Shown here piece by piece: positions 21,940 through 34,233 of a DNA stretch of 64,000 bases. This DNA comes from Aphrocallistes beatrix (Eukaryota > Porifera > Hexactinellida > Sceptrulophora > Aphrocallistidae). The stretch's first letter is position 1. Each line of letters starts with the position of its first letter. The translations under genes were made by a program, and so were the position numbers. The notes under the pieces were generated by a model that saw nothing but the letters and a program-made list of their open reading frames with translations, made no database searches and was not told the DNA's origin. Where the stretch lies: positions 2,337,001 to 2,401,000 of the forward strand of contig OY725506.1 of the NCBI GenBank assembly GCA_963281255.1, in the 5' to 3' direction.

Positions 21940-23874
21940 TTAAGGATACCGCCCTCGAAAAACATCGCAAAACATTAAAAAAAATTGTGGAATTTTTTAT
22001 TGTCAATTCCATCGGATTATTGAGTAGTCTACCATCTAATCGTACTTGTTGGACGGTATTTATTTTGATATTCTAGAACTGGGCACCTAAAGCTCAGGCG
22101 TACTAAAAATCGGAAAGTTATTCGTGATTTTGCGGGGCATTCATCAATTATTTTCTAACTTATCTGATATTTTTTCAATTATACGAACCTCAAAATGGTT
22201 TTGGCCCCTTTAAATATTATAAAACAGATGAATTTAGAAAAAGAGGCACCTGAAATCCAATCAAAAATATCTTTATGAGGGACTTCATTTCTAAAATGCT
22301 CGGGAAATGGCCGTTGTGATATTAGCTATTGTGTATAGAAAAAAATTCTGAACATTTTAAAAAAAAGTTTGTTCAGATCGGACCATTAGTTCGTAAGTTA
22401 TAGTATATTGTAGGTAAAGTTCGGACATCAAACCACTCTATGGCCCCCAAAGTGCTCGATGTCAATGCTTAAAAACTATTGAAGATATATAATCTATAAT
22501 AATCTTAAATGAAAGGATATATATGATAATATATAGGTTCCTCAAACATCTCTTTGTCAAAAAGTAAATATTTCTAGACTAATCATCGTTTTTGTTGTAA
22601 TACAAATTCTATGGAGAACTTTGAATATATTAGAAAATGGTGAATCTTGTCATGAAATAAGTTCCCAAAAGTAGCTATTATACTCAAAAAACAATGCAAT
22701 AGTCACTAGCAATGTATACAGAAACTTTGAAGCACCCAACATGATTATTTTGGAAGTTCAAATCATTGATCTCCAAATTTTAGTCAAAGCCCCCCCATTT
22801 ATGGTCCAAAAACAGATTCCTCCATATCTCGGGAAATATACACCAAAATTCTTAGCTCTCAATTCCTAATATACTTTTCAAGACGGTATATATCTGATTC
22901 TTAAATAATAAATGTACTACATGGAATGGAATGCTAAGTTTCAAATTTTTATCACGTGATGACGTAGCATTTTTCGAAAATCCTAACTTGAAAACTAAAA
23001 GTCGTAGACTCTCGCTCTAACTTCCTAATATACTTTTTGGTAGCTCTTTATTCATTCTAAACCGATGAATTATACATTGTACTGCTAGGAATATGATTTA
23101 CATTCCCTAATTGGTTCAAAATATTCGGGGTTAGGGGCCTCAAGGTAATTTGTGAATTTTCAGTATAATTTTGCTATTTTCACCAAAATCTGTTGGAATA
23201 CATCTAATTAATTAGTATACACGCGATTAAATGTCCATGGATGCTTTTATTTTTCGTTAATAGCTCATTTTACATCGTTCTTACCATCAAAACTTCAAAT
23301 CCCTATATCTCGGGACTTTAAAATTCCAAAATTGACCGTCTTTCAAAAATTTTAAATCAAAATTGCTTTGAGATAGAGGTTTGAAAATTTCAGTTGTTCC
23401 ATATCATTAGGCGATGAGCGTAGGACCACTCAATTTTTGATATTTTATAAATTTGTGATTTTATTGCTGATTTGCAAAGAAAATCGGGCTTTTTTCGCCG
23501 TTTTTTGGCCCTTTTTATTCGGACACCGATAAAATTTACAATTTTTAAAATTTTAACTTTCTTTTGGTCCTATGAAGTGGCAAATATGATAGACTATCTA
23601 TGAATAAATTTTCGAAGCATTTGATCCAAACATGTGCTTTAAAAAAATCACAGAGTGCAGGAGGGCTTACCATTAAGATGTGCTAGGGAAAAACGGAAAA
23701 AACCGACTTTGAGACGCTGTAATTCAAAAACTAGAAATGTGAACCAAAAACTGTTTGGCATGTCTCAATATTTTTTAATTGCACTACCTGCCCACGCTTA
23801 ACATCTTATATATCTCTATTCTTGATATATGCTGTAAGCCAAACCTATGGATTTTTCACGGGCGGTATCCTTAA
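21940..23874. mobile_element. Non-autonomous TTAA-targeted element, copy 2
   Basis: Flanked by TTAA (21940-21943, 23871-23874) with inverted ends GGATACCGCCC and GGGCGGTATCC. Almost identical to 483-2415 throughout, with only scattered single-base differences and small indels, indicating recent amplification from one source. Confidence 0.9.
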
Positions 23875-24364
23875 TGGGCATTGAACCTGAGAAAAAATAA
23901 TTCGTTAACTTTTATTTTTATTCTTCAAGGTGGACTCACATTGTTAATAATAAGGGAAAGAGCATCTCTAAATATTTCCATCTTAGTCTTAAAATCGATA
24001 TTACTCGAAGAATCAAAAAATTTGTCCATTTTAAAAATTTTGATGCGTAATGATGACGTCATAACAAAATGATAGGCGATTATTTTTTGATAATAGTTGC
24101 AACATACTATGTGTAGTATATCAATATAGACCTTGTATTCAAATTTTAGCCTCCTATCACCTAAAATGACTGAGGTATAATAGAAAAACTGAAATTTCTA
24201 ATTATAAAAAGGGTGACAACGACCTTATAATTCCATGATGACTCGACATTTTCGTCTAAGCTCAGAACTTAGTGGAGCCATAACCAAAATACTCCCACAA
24301 ATCAGCTTTCTCTGACTGGCAATTTCTTCAATCAATTCGTTATATATATATATTAATCGAGTAT
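23875..24364 (+). repeat. Family A repeat, diverged copy
   Basis: Body from CATCTCTAAATA through TGACGTCA (24054-24061) to the tail TTAATCGAG. The second CRE-like site is mutated and the GC-rich head missing. The tail is interrupted by the Tc1-like end at 24367. Confidence 0.7.
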
Positions 24365-24366
24365 TA

Positions 24367-24440
24367 CACTCCCTGACCAAAAGTATTGGAACATATTATG
24401 ATGTGTGCCAGTATATGCCATAAGTAGCACAGGTGGAAAG
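24367..24440 (+). mobile_element. Tc1/mariner-like terminus, orphan left end
   Basis: CACTCCCTGACCAAAAGTAT followed by TGGAACA is a typical Tc1-like terminal sequence and is preceded by TA. A matching right end was not found, so the element is truncated or its right end has decayed. Confidence 0.6.
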
Positions 24441-25185
24441 AACGGACCCATTGAAGGAAATCAGTATCCAACTATATTTAACTTAGAAAGAATTAGCGTT
24501 TGAATGTACAAACTTGAAAAAACAAACTTCACTTGAACCATGAATTTTTCCACTCCTAGAAGCGAATATATCTCAATATCACACCTTTTAAATTGATAAA
24601 TTTGCTATTTTAAAGCTGGGCTATTTATGCATAATACGTAGTTTTAAACTAGCTCTGACGCGTGAATTTTTCTAGTTACTCTATTGAAAGAATTTCTAAC
24701 TGAAGAATATTTTATTTGAGGGGTTTTTACCATTCCCTTGATCCAGATTTTACAAGTGAGTTTCATATAATTTTATAATAATTATTTTTCATAGAAACAA
24801 TCTTCCCCTTCTTTTCATTAGATAAAGAGCATGCAAATGATTGCACGATTTGTAATTTTTGAAAAATAATATATCGAGCTGTATAATTTTTGAAACTGTT
24901 TTGTACTCTAGGGTCCGAATAAACGGCCACCCGCTTATTCCACCCCCATTAATTTGGACCCCTAGAGTACTTTGGTTATTTCATCTGAATAGTGCCTAGA
25001 AAGGGGATATCAGTGTAGATATCTTATATCAACATGTTAACATATGCACACCTGATAAATTTATTTATCACAATGATTGTCTTGTGGGTTCACTTCCTGT
25101 TTCATTTTCATTTTACACACTGTTTATCAAAGCTCCATGGAATATTTTTTTAAACTGAAATTCGCTACATTAACCTTGGAATAAC
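24441..25185. other. No gene; contains a 68-bp palindromic mini-element
   Basis: At 24903-24970, GTACTCTAGGGTCC and GGACCCCTAGAGTAC are inverted around a short GC-richer centre, like a very small TA-flanked MITE. The remainder is AT-rich and unassigned. Confidence 0.5.
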
Positions 25186-25191
25186 TTGGCT

Positions 25192-25875
25192 CATGGGGTC
25201 ATTTTTGACCCCACTAAAAACTAGGACGGGAATGACCATGGGGTTACTTTCGACCCCACTGAAAACCATGACGGGCATGACCATGGGGTCACTTTCGACC
25301 CCACTGAAAACTAGTACGGGCATGACCATGGGGTCATTTTTGACCCTACTGAAAACCAGGACGGGCATGGCCATGGGGTCACTTTCGACCCCACTGAAAA
25401 CCAGGACGGGTATGACCATGGGGTCACTTTTGACCCCACTGAAAACCAGGACGGGCATGACCATGGGGTCACTTTCGACCCCACTGAAAACCAGGACGGG
25501 CATGACCATGGGGTCACTTTCGACCCCACTGAAAACCAGGACGGGTATGACCATGGGGTCACTTTTGACCCCACTGAAAACCAGGACGGGCATGACCATG
25601 GGGTCACTTTCGACCCCACTGAAAACCAGGACGGGCATGACCATGGGGTCACTTTCGACCCCACTGAAAACCAGGACGGGTATGACCATGGGGTCACTTT
25701 TGACCCCACTGAAAACCAGGACGGGCATGACCATGGGGTCACTTTCGACCCCACTGAAAACCAGGACGGGCATGACCATGGGGTCATTTTTGACCCTACT
25801 GAAAACCAGGACGGGCATGACCATGGGGTCACTTTTGACCCCACTGTAAACCAGGACGGGCATGACAATGGGGTA
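25192..25875 (-). repeat. 45-bp minisatellite array 1, about 15 units
   Basis: Units contain GGGGTCAYTTTYGACCCCAC, ACTGAAAACCAGGACGGG and CATGACCAT. Because 45 is divisible by 3 and the unit lacks stops, long frames run through both strands; these are artefacts. A 135-bp higher-order pattern is visible: the TATGACC variant recurs at 25411, 25546 and 25681. The related array 2 at 50080-51062 has the opposite orientation. Confidence 0.95.
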
Positions 25876-26089
25876 ATGGGTGTTGAATCCAGAACAAAAT
25901 ATAAATCTATCCTTATTACATAGCCTAAAATGAGTAATCAATTTTCAAATCAAGATTGTTAAAAAGGGTACTTCATAGAAAAAATCTACAATTACAGGTT
26001 TTATAATTGTCTTAGGTCCTACTGCGTCGAAAGAAATGATAGAGTTGCATTCATGGATTCAGAGTTACGTGTCTGGGCTTTAGAAGGTG

Positions 26090-26590
26090 TGTCAATGTGT
26101 CGCGAAGTGTTAGATCAAAAATAGTACAGTAACTTCGTCTGCCGCGATGAATAATTACACCTTTTATCCAACTTTCATTATTCTCGTACTTATTGAATTC
26201 CCAAAAAAACCGTTGTGAAAGAAAATAGAAAAAATATAATAAATATAGAGAGGTACTCATTAGTTAGCCACTATACATCGTATTGTCGGTAAACTAAAAA
26301 CTGAAAATATAGTCCAGTTTGCCTCCTCTTTTATCAAGTAGTCGTCACTGTTATCTGATTCTACTTGTCCCATGTCACAGCCATTATATATGAAGTGTCG
26401 GATCAAAAATCATATAGTAACTTCGGGAGCCGATAAACAAAGTACACCTTGTGTCCAAATCTCATTAAGCTCATACTCATTGTCTAATGTCAAAATCTAT
26501 TTAGGAGAAAATAAAATATAGGGAGGCACTCATTTCAGAAGTAGGTCACTATACATAGTATAGTCGGCAAACTAAAAATGAATATTTGAG
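26090..26590. repeat. Two diverged tandem units of about 290 bp
   Basis: Blocks near 26100-26300 and 26390-26590 share GAAGTGT-GATCAAAAAT, GTAACTTCG, ACTCAT and CACTATACATMGTAT with TCGGYAAACTAAAAA. Old local duplication with no coding function seen. Confidence 0.6.
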
Positions 26591-26816
26591 GTTTGAGTGA
26601 TGCAAACGAGTTCGCTGAATTTTACACAGTTGGATAGGCCTTATTAGGGATTTTGGGTGGGATGACAGTTAGATTGTAAAGACTGCCTCAGTGGAGTGCG
26701 ATGCTTTGCGTGATTGGGCTGAGAAATGAAATCGCTAGTTAAGGTTGAGTTGTGAAGACTTTGCTTGGTTTGTTTGGGTGGTGCGGAAGCTTCATTTTGG
26801 GTAGATTGGGTTAAGA

Positions 26817-26981
26817 TAGCGGTTTTTAAACTTTTTTGACTGTGGACCCCCTATATCAATTTTCAACTATTCTGTGGACCCCCTCATATTATACATAATA
26901 CAAAATTTCAAATCCTGTGGACCCCCTGATATCTTCTGCGGACCACCAAGGGGTCCATGGACCCCAGGTTGGGAACCACTG
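26817..26981. mobile_element. hAT MITE (165 bp)
   Basis: The ends TAGCGGTTTTTAAAC and GGTTGGGAACCACTG are imperfect inverted repeats, flanked by the 8-bp duplication GGTTAAGA (26809-26816, 26982-26989). Internal GTGGACCCCCT repeats. The CAGTGGTTCCCAACC type of end is familiar from hAT elements of many animals. Confidence 0.87.
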
Positions 26982-26989
26982 GGTTAAGA

Positions 26990-27630
26990 TTACGAATGAG
27001 TTTGGCGAAATTGAGCTGAGAGGTCGAAGGTGTTTTGCTAGATTGGTTGAGAGGACGATTGAGATGGGTTGTATTTGGTGAGAGGACTACTGAGCTAAGA
27101 ACATGAAAATTGGGATTATAATATAAACAACTTAGTAATACGTATCAAAAAAATATTTAATATATTTTCATTAGTGAAGTTATTAATATTAAACTCTTTG
27201 AAACTCAACCCATATCTGAATTGCCACTCACTGAAACACAGTATCTACCAAGTACTAACATCATGTCCTTTGTGTTGCTAGTTGCTTAAAAATTATATAA
27301 TCACCATCGCCGTACTGCTTATGTGTGGGGTCAGAAATGACCCCATGGTAATGCACGTAATGTTATTAGCGAATTATTACTCAACCTCAAAGTAAACAAA
27401 CTCGAGACTAATAGATATCCTCAAGTCCAGCGGCTGCTCTGGGGTTGGTTGCGAGCAGTCTAAAGAAATTTTTAAAAAATATTATTGTTTACATTGTGTT
27501 TCAGTCATTTCAAAATGGCATTGAAAGGATGCATATGCTTAGGTAATTCAATAAATTTTAATAGCAGATCTGTATTTTTAAATTGATTGAATAGTTTACT
27601 TTAATTTTTTCGAATTCATTTCTTTTATCA
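26990..27630. other. No gene; isolated minisatellite-like monomer
   Basis: At about 27326-27352, GGGGTCAGAAATGACCCCAT plus GGTAATGCACGT matches the core of the 45-bp minisatellite unit as a single copy. The rest is AT-rich. Confidence 0.5.
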
Positions 27631-27694
27631 GTGTGATTACCCTTTTACTTTGTTTGTTTTACTAAAACAAACAAAGTAAAAAGGTAATCACACT
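27631..27694. repeat. Near-perfect short palindrome
   Basis: 31-bp arms (GTGTGATTACCCTTTTACTT onward) separated by one base, with a single mismatch. The transcript would form a tight hairpin. Confidence 0.9.
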
Positions 27695-27913
27695 AAATTA
27701 TATTGATTAATTACCACAACTTGCTCTGGAACGCTCATTCATTCTTTTTTCTAAAATTTAAAAAAACATAGGAAGGAATATTTCAAAAACACAAATTATT
27801 CCAACTATATTGCGGCAAGTAAGAATTCTTACTTGGCGCAGAACAGGGATAGTTCGCTATACTTTCATTTCATTTCACAAGCTCATATTTGCTGAAATAC
27901 ACGTACTTGTATG

Positions 27914-29033
27914 CAGAGTGGACCATGGGTCACTTACAGTGACCCATGACCCATCTGACCCATTGCATGTGTGACCCATGACCCAATGACCCAGTACGTG
28001 ACCCAGTGACCCAGTATGTGACCCAGTGACCCAGTACGTGACCCAGTGACCCAGTACGTGACCCAGTGACCCAGTACGTGACCCAGTGACCCAGTATGTG
28101 ACCCAGTGACCCGGTATGTGACCCAGTGACCCAGTGACCCAGTACGTGACCCAGTGACCCGGTATGTGACCCAGTGACCCAGTGTAATACTCAATCACAT
28201 AAATTTGTTGTGGTTACCTACAAAGTTCCAGGGTTGGGTTTTGTCCGTCCAAAACAGGTTTTGGACAGGGCAGTGGACAAAACCTGATTTTAACCGGTTA
28301 AAACCGGACAAAACTGGACAAAACCTAATGGAAACTGTAGATCATTGCAGTAGGTACGAAACAGTTTAGGATGGAAAGAGAGCGAGGGCAATGAATGGAT
28401 TTTCTTGCTAACTCCTGTTTATTACCATAACTATATTTTGTATTCGATTTATCATGGAAGACACGAACAACACTTGGACAAAACCTGGACAAAACTTGGA
28501 TATAACTTGGACAAAACCTGGACAAAACTTGGATATAACTTGGACAAAACTTGGATATAACTTGGACAAAACCTGGACAAAACTTGGACAAAACCGTTAA
28601 TGAGGAATATGAATTAAATTTTGAGGTTTTGTCCAGTTTTGTCCACCCAAGAGGTTTTGGACAGGACGGTTTTAACCTGGTTAAAACCACTAGTTTTGTC
28701 CAAGTGGACAAAACCTGCCAACCCTGCTACAAACACTTTAATTATAAAGAAGTTTTCGAATCGTTTGTTTGCGACTATACAATAGTATAGTCGCCAACTA
28801 TAAAAATGAGCGGCTATATATTATATATTATATATATAGGTCACTGGGTCAAGGGGTTGTGACCCATGACCCATCGACTTATGTGGCCCATGTGACCCAT
28901 GACCCTGTAATCCAGTGACCCAGTGACTGGGTCACTGGGTCAAGAGGTCGTGACCCATGACCCAACTGACCCAGCGATTTATGTGACCCAAGTGACCCAT
29001 GACCCATGACCCAGTGACCCATGGTCCACTCTG
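27914..29033. mobile_element. hAT-like element composed of TGACCCA minisatellite, with a nested hAT MITE
   Basis: The ends CAGAGTGGACCATGGGTCAC and GTGACCCATGGTCCACTCTG are perfect inverted repeats, flanked by the exact 8-bp duplication CTTGTATG (27906-27913, 29034-29041). Both sides consist largely of tandem GTGACCCA-type units (about 27940-28185 and 28850-29030). The centre contains the second hAT MITE (28229-28726). Apparent proteins rich in GHWVT or TGSLGH are repeat artefacts. Confidence 0.88.
28229..28726 (-). mobile_element. hAT MITE, copy 2, with internal repeat expansion
   Basis: Reverse-orientation relative of 18329-18728 with CAGGGTTGGG and CCAACCCTG ends. It has many extra CTTGGACAAAACCTGGACAA and GGATATAACTTGGACAAA units at about 28475-28590. 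An 8-bp duplication is not clear: the flanks resemble CTACAAAG/CTACAAAC with three extra bases at the left. Confidence 0.85.
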
Positions 29034-29041
29034 CTTGTATG

Positions 29042-30229
29042 TATAATTTTATGAGGATACATAAGTGTATCTTAAATCATGAGGATAGCTTGACATATTT
29101 TGGATAGTATTACATTGGCTAACCGGTTATTTTATAATCTGTTAAAAAGTAGTCTCATACAATGATCCTTCAACCTCAAATGTTTAATTCCTTTCTAAAT
29201 GTATAATTGTGCGGGAGGAAACACAAAGCAGCGGCGTTGTGCTCTGTGGCACGGGGACCCGGGCCTCCCCAAATATTTCTTGGGTCTCTCTCCCCGAAAA
29301 TTTTAGGACTCTCTGGATATTGTCTTGTTCGCTTCCCCTGGATATTCTCTGGGATTCCTAGACTTACACAGGGTGCCACATTTTCACTTGGGCCTCCCAA
29401 ATTTTCGTCTGCCCCCCTCCATTTAGAGCCACACGACTAAATTACACTACATATCAGTGCAACTTTGCTGCATGAAAAAAAGTTGAGAAGGACGATGCCA
29501 AATATACCTCAGTGAAATTATGGAATTTCGCAGTCCTAATTCGTTACGCTAAGAGGAGAGGAATCGTATCATTTACAATCATGCCAGATGTCGGTGTTTT
29601 GATTATCGAGGATTAGCGCGAACGACAAAAAGTTAATGGAAACACCGGGGCTACGTTCCTAGATTTAAGATTCACTTAGATTTTATGAATATTAGCTAAG
29701 CACACGAATTATCATAATTTGAAATATTGTTAAGACTTGTAATTATGTGATGTAGTAGACAATATGTTTAATTCATATAAGTTATGTACAGATTAATAAC
29801 AAAATTTACATGTAGACTCGACTACAAATACCATGTTGAACTCCTATACTAGCCTATATCTAACTTACAAGTACGAATATACTTCTATTTCTAATGAATT
29901 TCCTGCTGTTTCTAATCTACTTCAATCATCCTGCTATCTAATTAATTAACTCTATATTACATCACCTTCCCGTTTAATATTGATCGATTAGATTGCCATT
30001 ATATTCGGGTTTCTTCTTGACACGACTTGACCTCCTCAATCCGTCTCCCCTATGATTACTGTTACTGTACCTTTCATTTTCTTAGTCATCACAATCCCCA
30101 TGTTCTTTCGTAGCTGCTTCTACCTCATGTGACTGTTTCTTCGCGAAGAACTCCCATTACAAAACTCCATACTTTCAATTATATTCCAGTAATCTACTTC
30201 CTTGTTCAATTGCTCCTCTATATTCGAAC
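29042..30229. other. No intact gene
   Basis: Includes a C/T-rich block at 29260-29420 (GGGCCTCCC repeats, unassigned). Near 29580-29670, GGGGCTACGTTCCTAGATT matches the pogo-like fragment at 51555-51665. Otherwise AT-rich. Confidence 0.4.
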
Positions 30230-30289
30230 CAGCTAGCCTTTTGCATATTTGTATGCACTATTTCTCCTTCCCTGAGGTGAGACATCTAA

Positions 30290-30800
30290 GACGAAGGTTT
30301 ACTCCCAATCTTTCTTTGACTAACCACTTTTCTTCGTATAAATGTTCTAAGGATCGCTACTGGCTGGGTCATTTAGCAAAACCGAATCCCCTTCATTAAT
30401 CTGGTCATATTCCTTGTCACGGCTGTAATACTCTTACAACTTTTCTTGAGCTTTTTCAACTCTTTTTCTCACCTCCTCATTAACATTCTTATTCCTTTCC
30501 ATCGAATCTTTATAGAAGTCATTCAGGTCCTCTAAGATTTTTCCTCCAGAACTGGAACAATTGCATCTGCACTCATCCGTAAAGTTTCATACATGGTTTC
30601 ATGTGGTGATTTACTAGTATTCACGTTAGTTATCGAGTTACAACAAAAGGTGACTTTTGGACCAAGTCAATGTCACAATATCACAAGAAATTATTGCCCG
30701 TTTTGAACTTGTGTTCCTTACATTCAAAAGATACGTCCTTCTTTAATAATCGATAGAGGTGCAGCAATATCCGCCATTCCGGAATAGATTCTCTATCAGG
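30290..30800 (-). pseudogene. Decayed Ty3/Gypsy-type pol relic
   Basis: In shifted minus-strand frames one can read a reverse-transcriptase connection-like segment (ADIAAPL, then LLKKDVSFEC) near 30700-30790. Integrase C-terminal features follow near 30330-30640 (NTSKSPHETMYETLR, VEKAQEKL, EGDSVLLNDPA). The order matches a Gypsy pol gene, but stops and a large internal deletion show it is dead. No LTRs were found. Confidence 0.45.
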
Positions 30801-30804
30801 GTCG

Positions 30805-31650
30805 GATTAATACCTCTGTAGGCCTGGGGCACTTTTTTCTCGGCCATTTCAAAATAAAATTTACCTAATAGTTTAATTTTGTTTTGAAATGCTAGTTTAA
30901 TAAATGGAATGCGTCATAAATATGAATTTATTTAATAGTGTTTGGAAATGATGTTGAATGCTGGCTACAGTGTAACTTTCCGGCTCTTTTTCTTCGCAAA
31001 TTGAATATCACATCTCTAAAATATATTGAGCGAAGCAACTCGCACTTAATAGATAGGAGCGACAATGATGAAAGTCACCATCATAGAAAAATGGGATCGA
31101 TAATGTTTTCTTCATTTTCATGATCAGGCAGATTAACATAATACGTATAACAATGAATTTTTCAATTGTTTGAGGTTTCTTCTCGCTTTTATCTTTATCT
31201 CTCTTTTCAGCACCAGATACATGTTTCCGTTTACCCATCTGACATTTCGGACAAATATTTTAGTCTCCAAAAGAAGGAGACTTAATATATTACGTGTTTG
31301 TTGTTGTTTAACGTTTACACATTCATACAAGTGCAATGTGCTACAAATATATGGTATTGTTATCCTGCCCATATTGTTATTGGTAACACCAATTTGTTTA
31401 ATGTTTTACCCAAACATTTAGAATTTAAAAGATATCGGCTATTATGTCTGGTTATCCCCGAGCAGTAAACGGTCAACATTATTTCATCTAATATTCATTT
31501 TCCTTTTAGTTTGTTAATCTAGCTAAGACGTACTCAGGTTAATATGTACTATTTCTTTTAAACCCCAAAAATAGTTTTCATTCATTTTATTACAATTCTT
31601 ATTCGGATAAGTAAGACGTACACTAGGATAGTACATACGAATTTTTGTTC
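30805..31650. other. No intact gene; hAT-like end fragment
   Basis: CAGGGTCGGATTAATACC near 30799 resembles a hAT terminus without a partner. The remaining AT-rich sequence has only short, mirror-image frames. Confidence 0.35.
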
Positions 31651-31654
31651 AGAC

Positions 31655-33670
31655 CCATCCTTCTTCTGTACCGTTACTGAGACCTGGTTCACGTCAAGGG
31701 ATGCAGCGGTGAGAGCTGAATGCACTCCACCCGGCTACCAACTCCTTGATCGTGCTAGATCAGCACATCGTCAGGGTGGAGACACTGCACTTCTCTGTCG
31801 TGATTCCTTCACGGTGAAGTGCAATGCATCTGGTGAAGTATCATCTTTTGAGTTCTCGGATTGGACTATCTCTTCTTCTGAAATCTCCCTTCGTATTATC
31901 CTAATTTATCGGCCTCCCTACTCAAGGAATCATCCTATTTCTATTTCTACCTTCTTTGATCAGTTTTCTTCTCTCCTCGAACCCATCCTCTTAAGCAAGG
32001 AGCCCCTAACAATAACTGGAGACTTCAATATCCATGTTGACATCCCGTCTGAGTCTTTACAGTTCCCCGAGCTCCTGCGTTCTCTATCTTTGATCCAGCA
32101 TGTGAATCAGCCAACTCATGAGAAGGGTCACATTCTCGATCTAATAATATCCCGTTCTGCTGACAACATCATCCTCTCTGATCCCTCTCCTGTCCATCTA
32201 TTCTCTGACCATTTCTCCATCTCTTGTAGTCTCTCGCTTTCCAAACCTTCTCTTTCCTCTCAGGAGGTTACCTATCGTTCCAAATCCATCAACCTCCCAA
32301 TCTTTCTTGCTGATCTCGCTTCCACTGATCTCTGTGCTCGCCCACCTGATCATCTTGAACTTATTGTATCATATAACAGCACTCTATCCTCTATCTATGA
32401 TCAGCATGCTCCTCCGCGATCCAAAACCATAGTCACCCGTCCCCGTGTCCCTTGGTTCACCAGTAGCATCAAGCAGGCCTAGCGAGCGAAAAGGAAAACT
32501 GAACCTACACCTCATGCTGATAAGGCTGCTCTTTCTCAGGAACTCGCCAACTTCTTTGTTCTTAAGGTAGATAACATCCGTTCCACCATTGATTCAAATG
32601 CATCGTCGTCTTCCCTTACCCCCTCAGATAATTCAAACATCGAATCCCAACATACTTTCCACCAATTCAAAGAATTATCTGAGGAAGGAATTGTTTCCCT
32701 TGTTTCCTCTGCTCCTAATAAATCTTGCATCCTCGATCCTATCCCAGCATCCTTGGTCAAATCATCTCTACCCATCCTAGCACCCATCCTTACGCTAATC
32801 GTAAATGGTTCCCTCTCCGCTGGTCATTTTCCTTCTCCCTGGAAGCGCGCCATCATCTTGCCCAAACTTAAAAGACCAAATCTTGATCCCATCTTCTCTA
32901 ACTATCGTCCACTTAGCAATCTTTCTTTCATTTCTAAGATCACTGAGAGGGCCGCTTCCATCCAGGTCGTGAATCATCTTACATTACATCATCTCTTCCC
33001 CGGGACGCAGTCTGCCTATCGTAAACACCACAGTACGGAGACTGCGCTCCTGAAGGTCACAAACGACATCCTCCTCAGCATGAATCGCTAACACGTATCT
33101 CTTCTGGTTCTTCTTGATCTTAGCTCAGTCTTCGACACCGTCGACCATACCATCTTGCTCAACCGTCTCCAGTCTCATTTCGGCATTTTCGGCTCTTCTC
33201 TGTCTTGGTTTGAATCTTAGCTCTCTGGTAGGACTCAATTCGTCTCGATTAAGGGTTCTAATTCCTCCAACTATATCATCCAGCTCATACAGGTTAAGTC
33301 ATCCAATCGTACTCTACGATCATCCAACGCCATTCTCCATGAACATCCTACTATCAAATCTTCCAAAACTCTGGGTGATCGTGCATTCACTTTAGCTGCG
33401 CCTGTTGAGTGGAATCTTCTGCCTCCGAGCATTCGGAATGCCCCCTCACTTCTTCTCTTCAAAAAACTCCTGAAAACTCATCTTTTCCGTATCGCGCGAC
33501 ACATCCACTTAAATAAATACTCATTAAATTAATTTCAGTGCATATACATACCTTACAAGCATACATACACATACCTACATACACTCAAATACGTACATGT
33601 ATAACATACACTTACTTTTATTGACTTGTACAGCGCACTTGAACATATTAATATGGAATCTGCGCTATAT
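31655..33670 (+). pseudogene. L2/CR1-like non-LTR retrotransposon, internally deleted
   Basis: The endonuclease part (31660-32480) reads TETWFTSRD, IYRPPYS, ITGDFNIHVD and LDLIISRS and ends in TAG 32480-32482. Reverse-transcriptase N-terminal motifs follow in the same frame: PIPASLVK, WKRAIILPKLKRP, NYRPLSNLSFISKI and TGAALLK-like TETALLKVTND. They are cut by TAA 33089-33091 and TAG 33218-33220. The palm with its YxDD box is missing; sequence jumps to the characteristic C-terminus (GDRAFTLAAPVEWNLLPPSIR, LFKKLLKTHLF). The 3' end has the AGCGCACTTGA and GCGCTATATA hairpin typical of L2/CR1 tails. 5'-truncated and dead. Confidence 0.85.
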
Positions 33671-34233
33671 ACATATATCACCTAATAATACATTTTAATG
33701 ACTTAAAATCGGAGAGATTGATAAAACAGTTGGGACCATTAATAATAACAAATACGAAAGCTGGTCCCAACTGTTTTTGCCTGTTTTTGGTGGATTTTAG
33801 GTCAAAAATAAAATGTATTATTAGCAGACATAAAACGAACAAAAAATATAAATATACACGAGGGGAACCTTCCTTGCGGAACACTAAATTATCTTCAAAT
33901 TGCATTTATTTTCTGGTGAATATTTTGTTAACAGAATCAGTGTACTAGTAAAAGCAGAATCAAAGATAATTTAATAAGTTGGTGTGTAAAACTTCTCGTT
34001 GATGTAGTGTAGAGTGCGCTCCTGAGTTTAGTAAGCAAAATATATTCATTTTACAAAAATCGAAAATCGGATTTTGAAGAAATCAATATCTAGCCCCTCA
34101 GATTAAAACAATTGAACAATTATAAGCAAGCAATACAAAAGAACAGGGTTGCATCTAGCCACTCCATCATGGGGGGTTATCCCCTCTGAAAATATTTTAG
34201 ACTTCCTTAGCCCCCCTCTGAGGACTGACTGAG
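33671..34233. other. No gene; short inverted repeat
   Basis: ACAGTTGGGACC at about 33727 and GGTCCCAACTGT at about 33762 form a short inverted repeat. The rest is AT-rich. Confidence 0.4.

Noticed and set aside
25165..25941. 258-residue repeat protein in minisatellite array 1
   Set aside because: The 45-bp stop-free unit forces open frames on both strands; the same is true of the 348-residue frame at 50025-51071. No evidence of translation.
27875..28198. Repeat proteins rich in Gly-His-Trp-Val-Thr
   Set aside because: Artefact of TGACCCA tandem repeats inside a hAT-like element.
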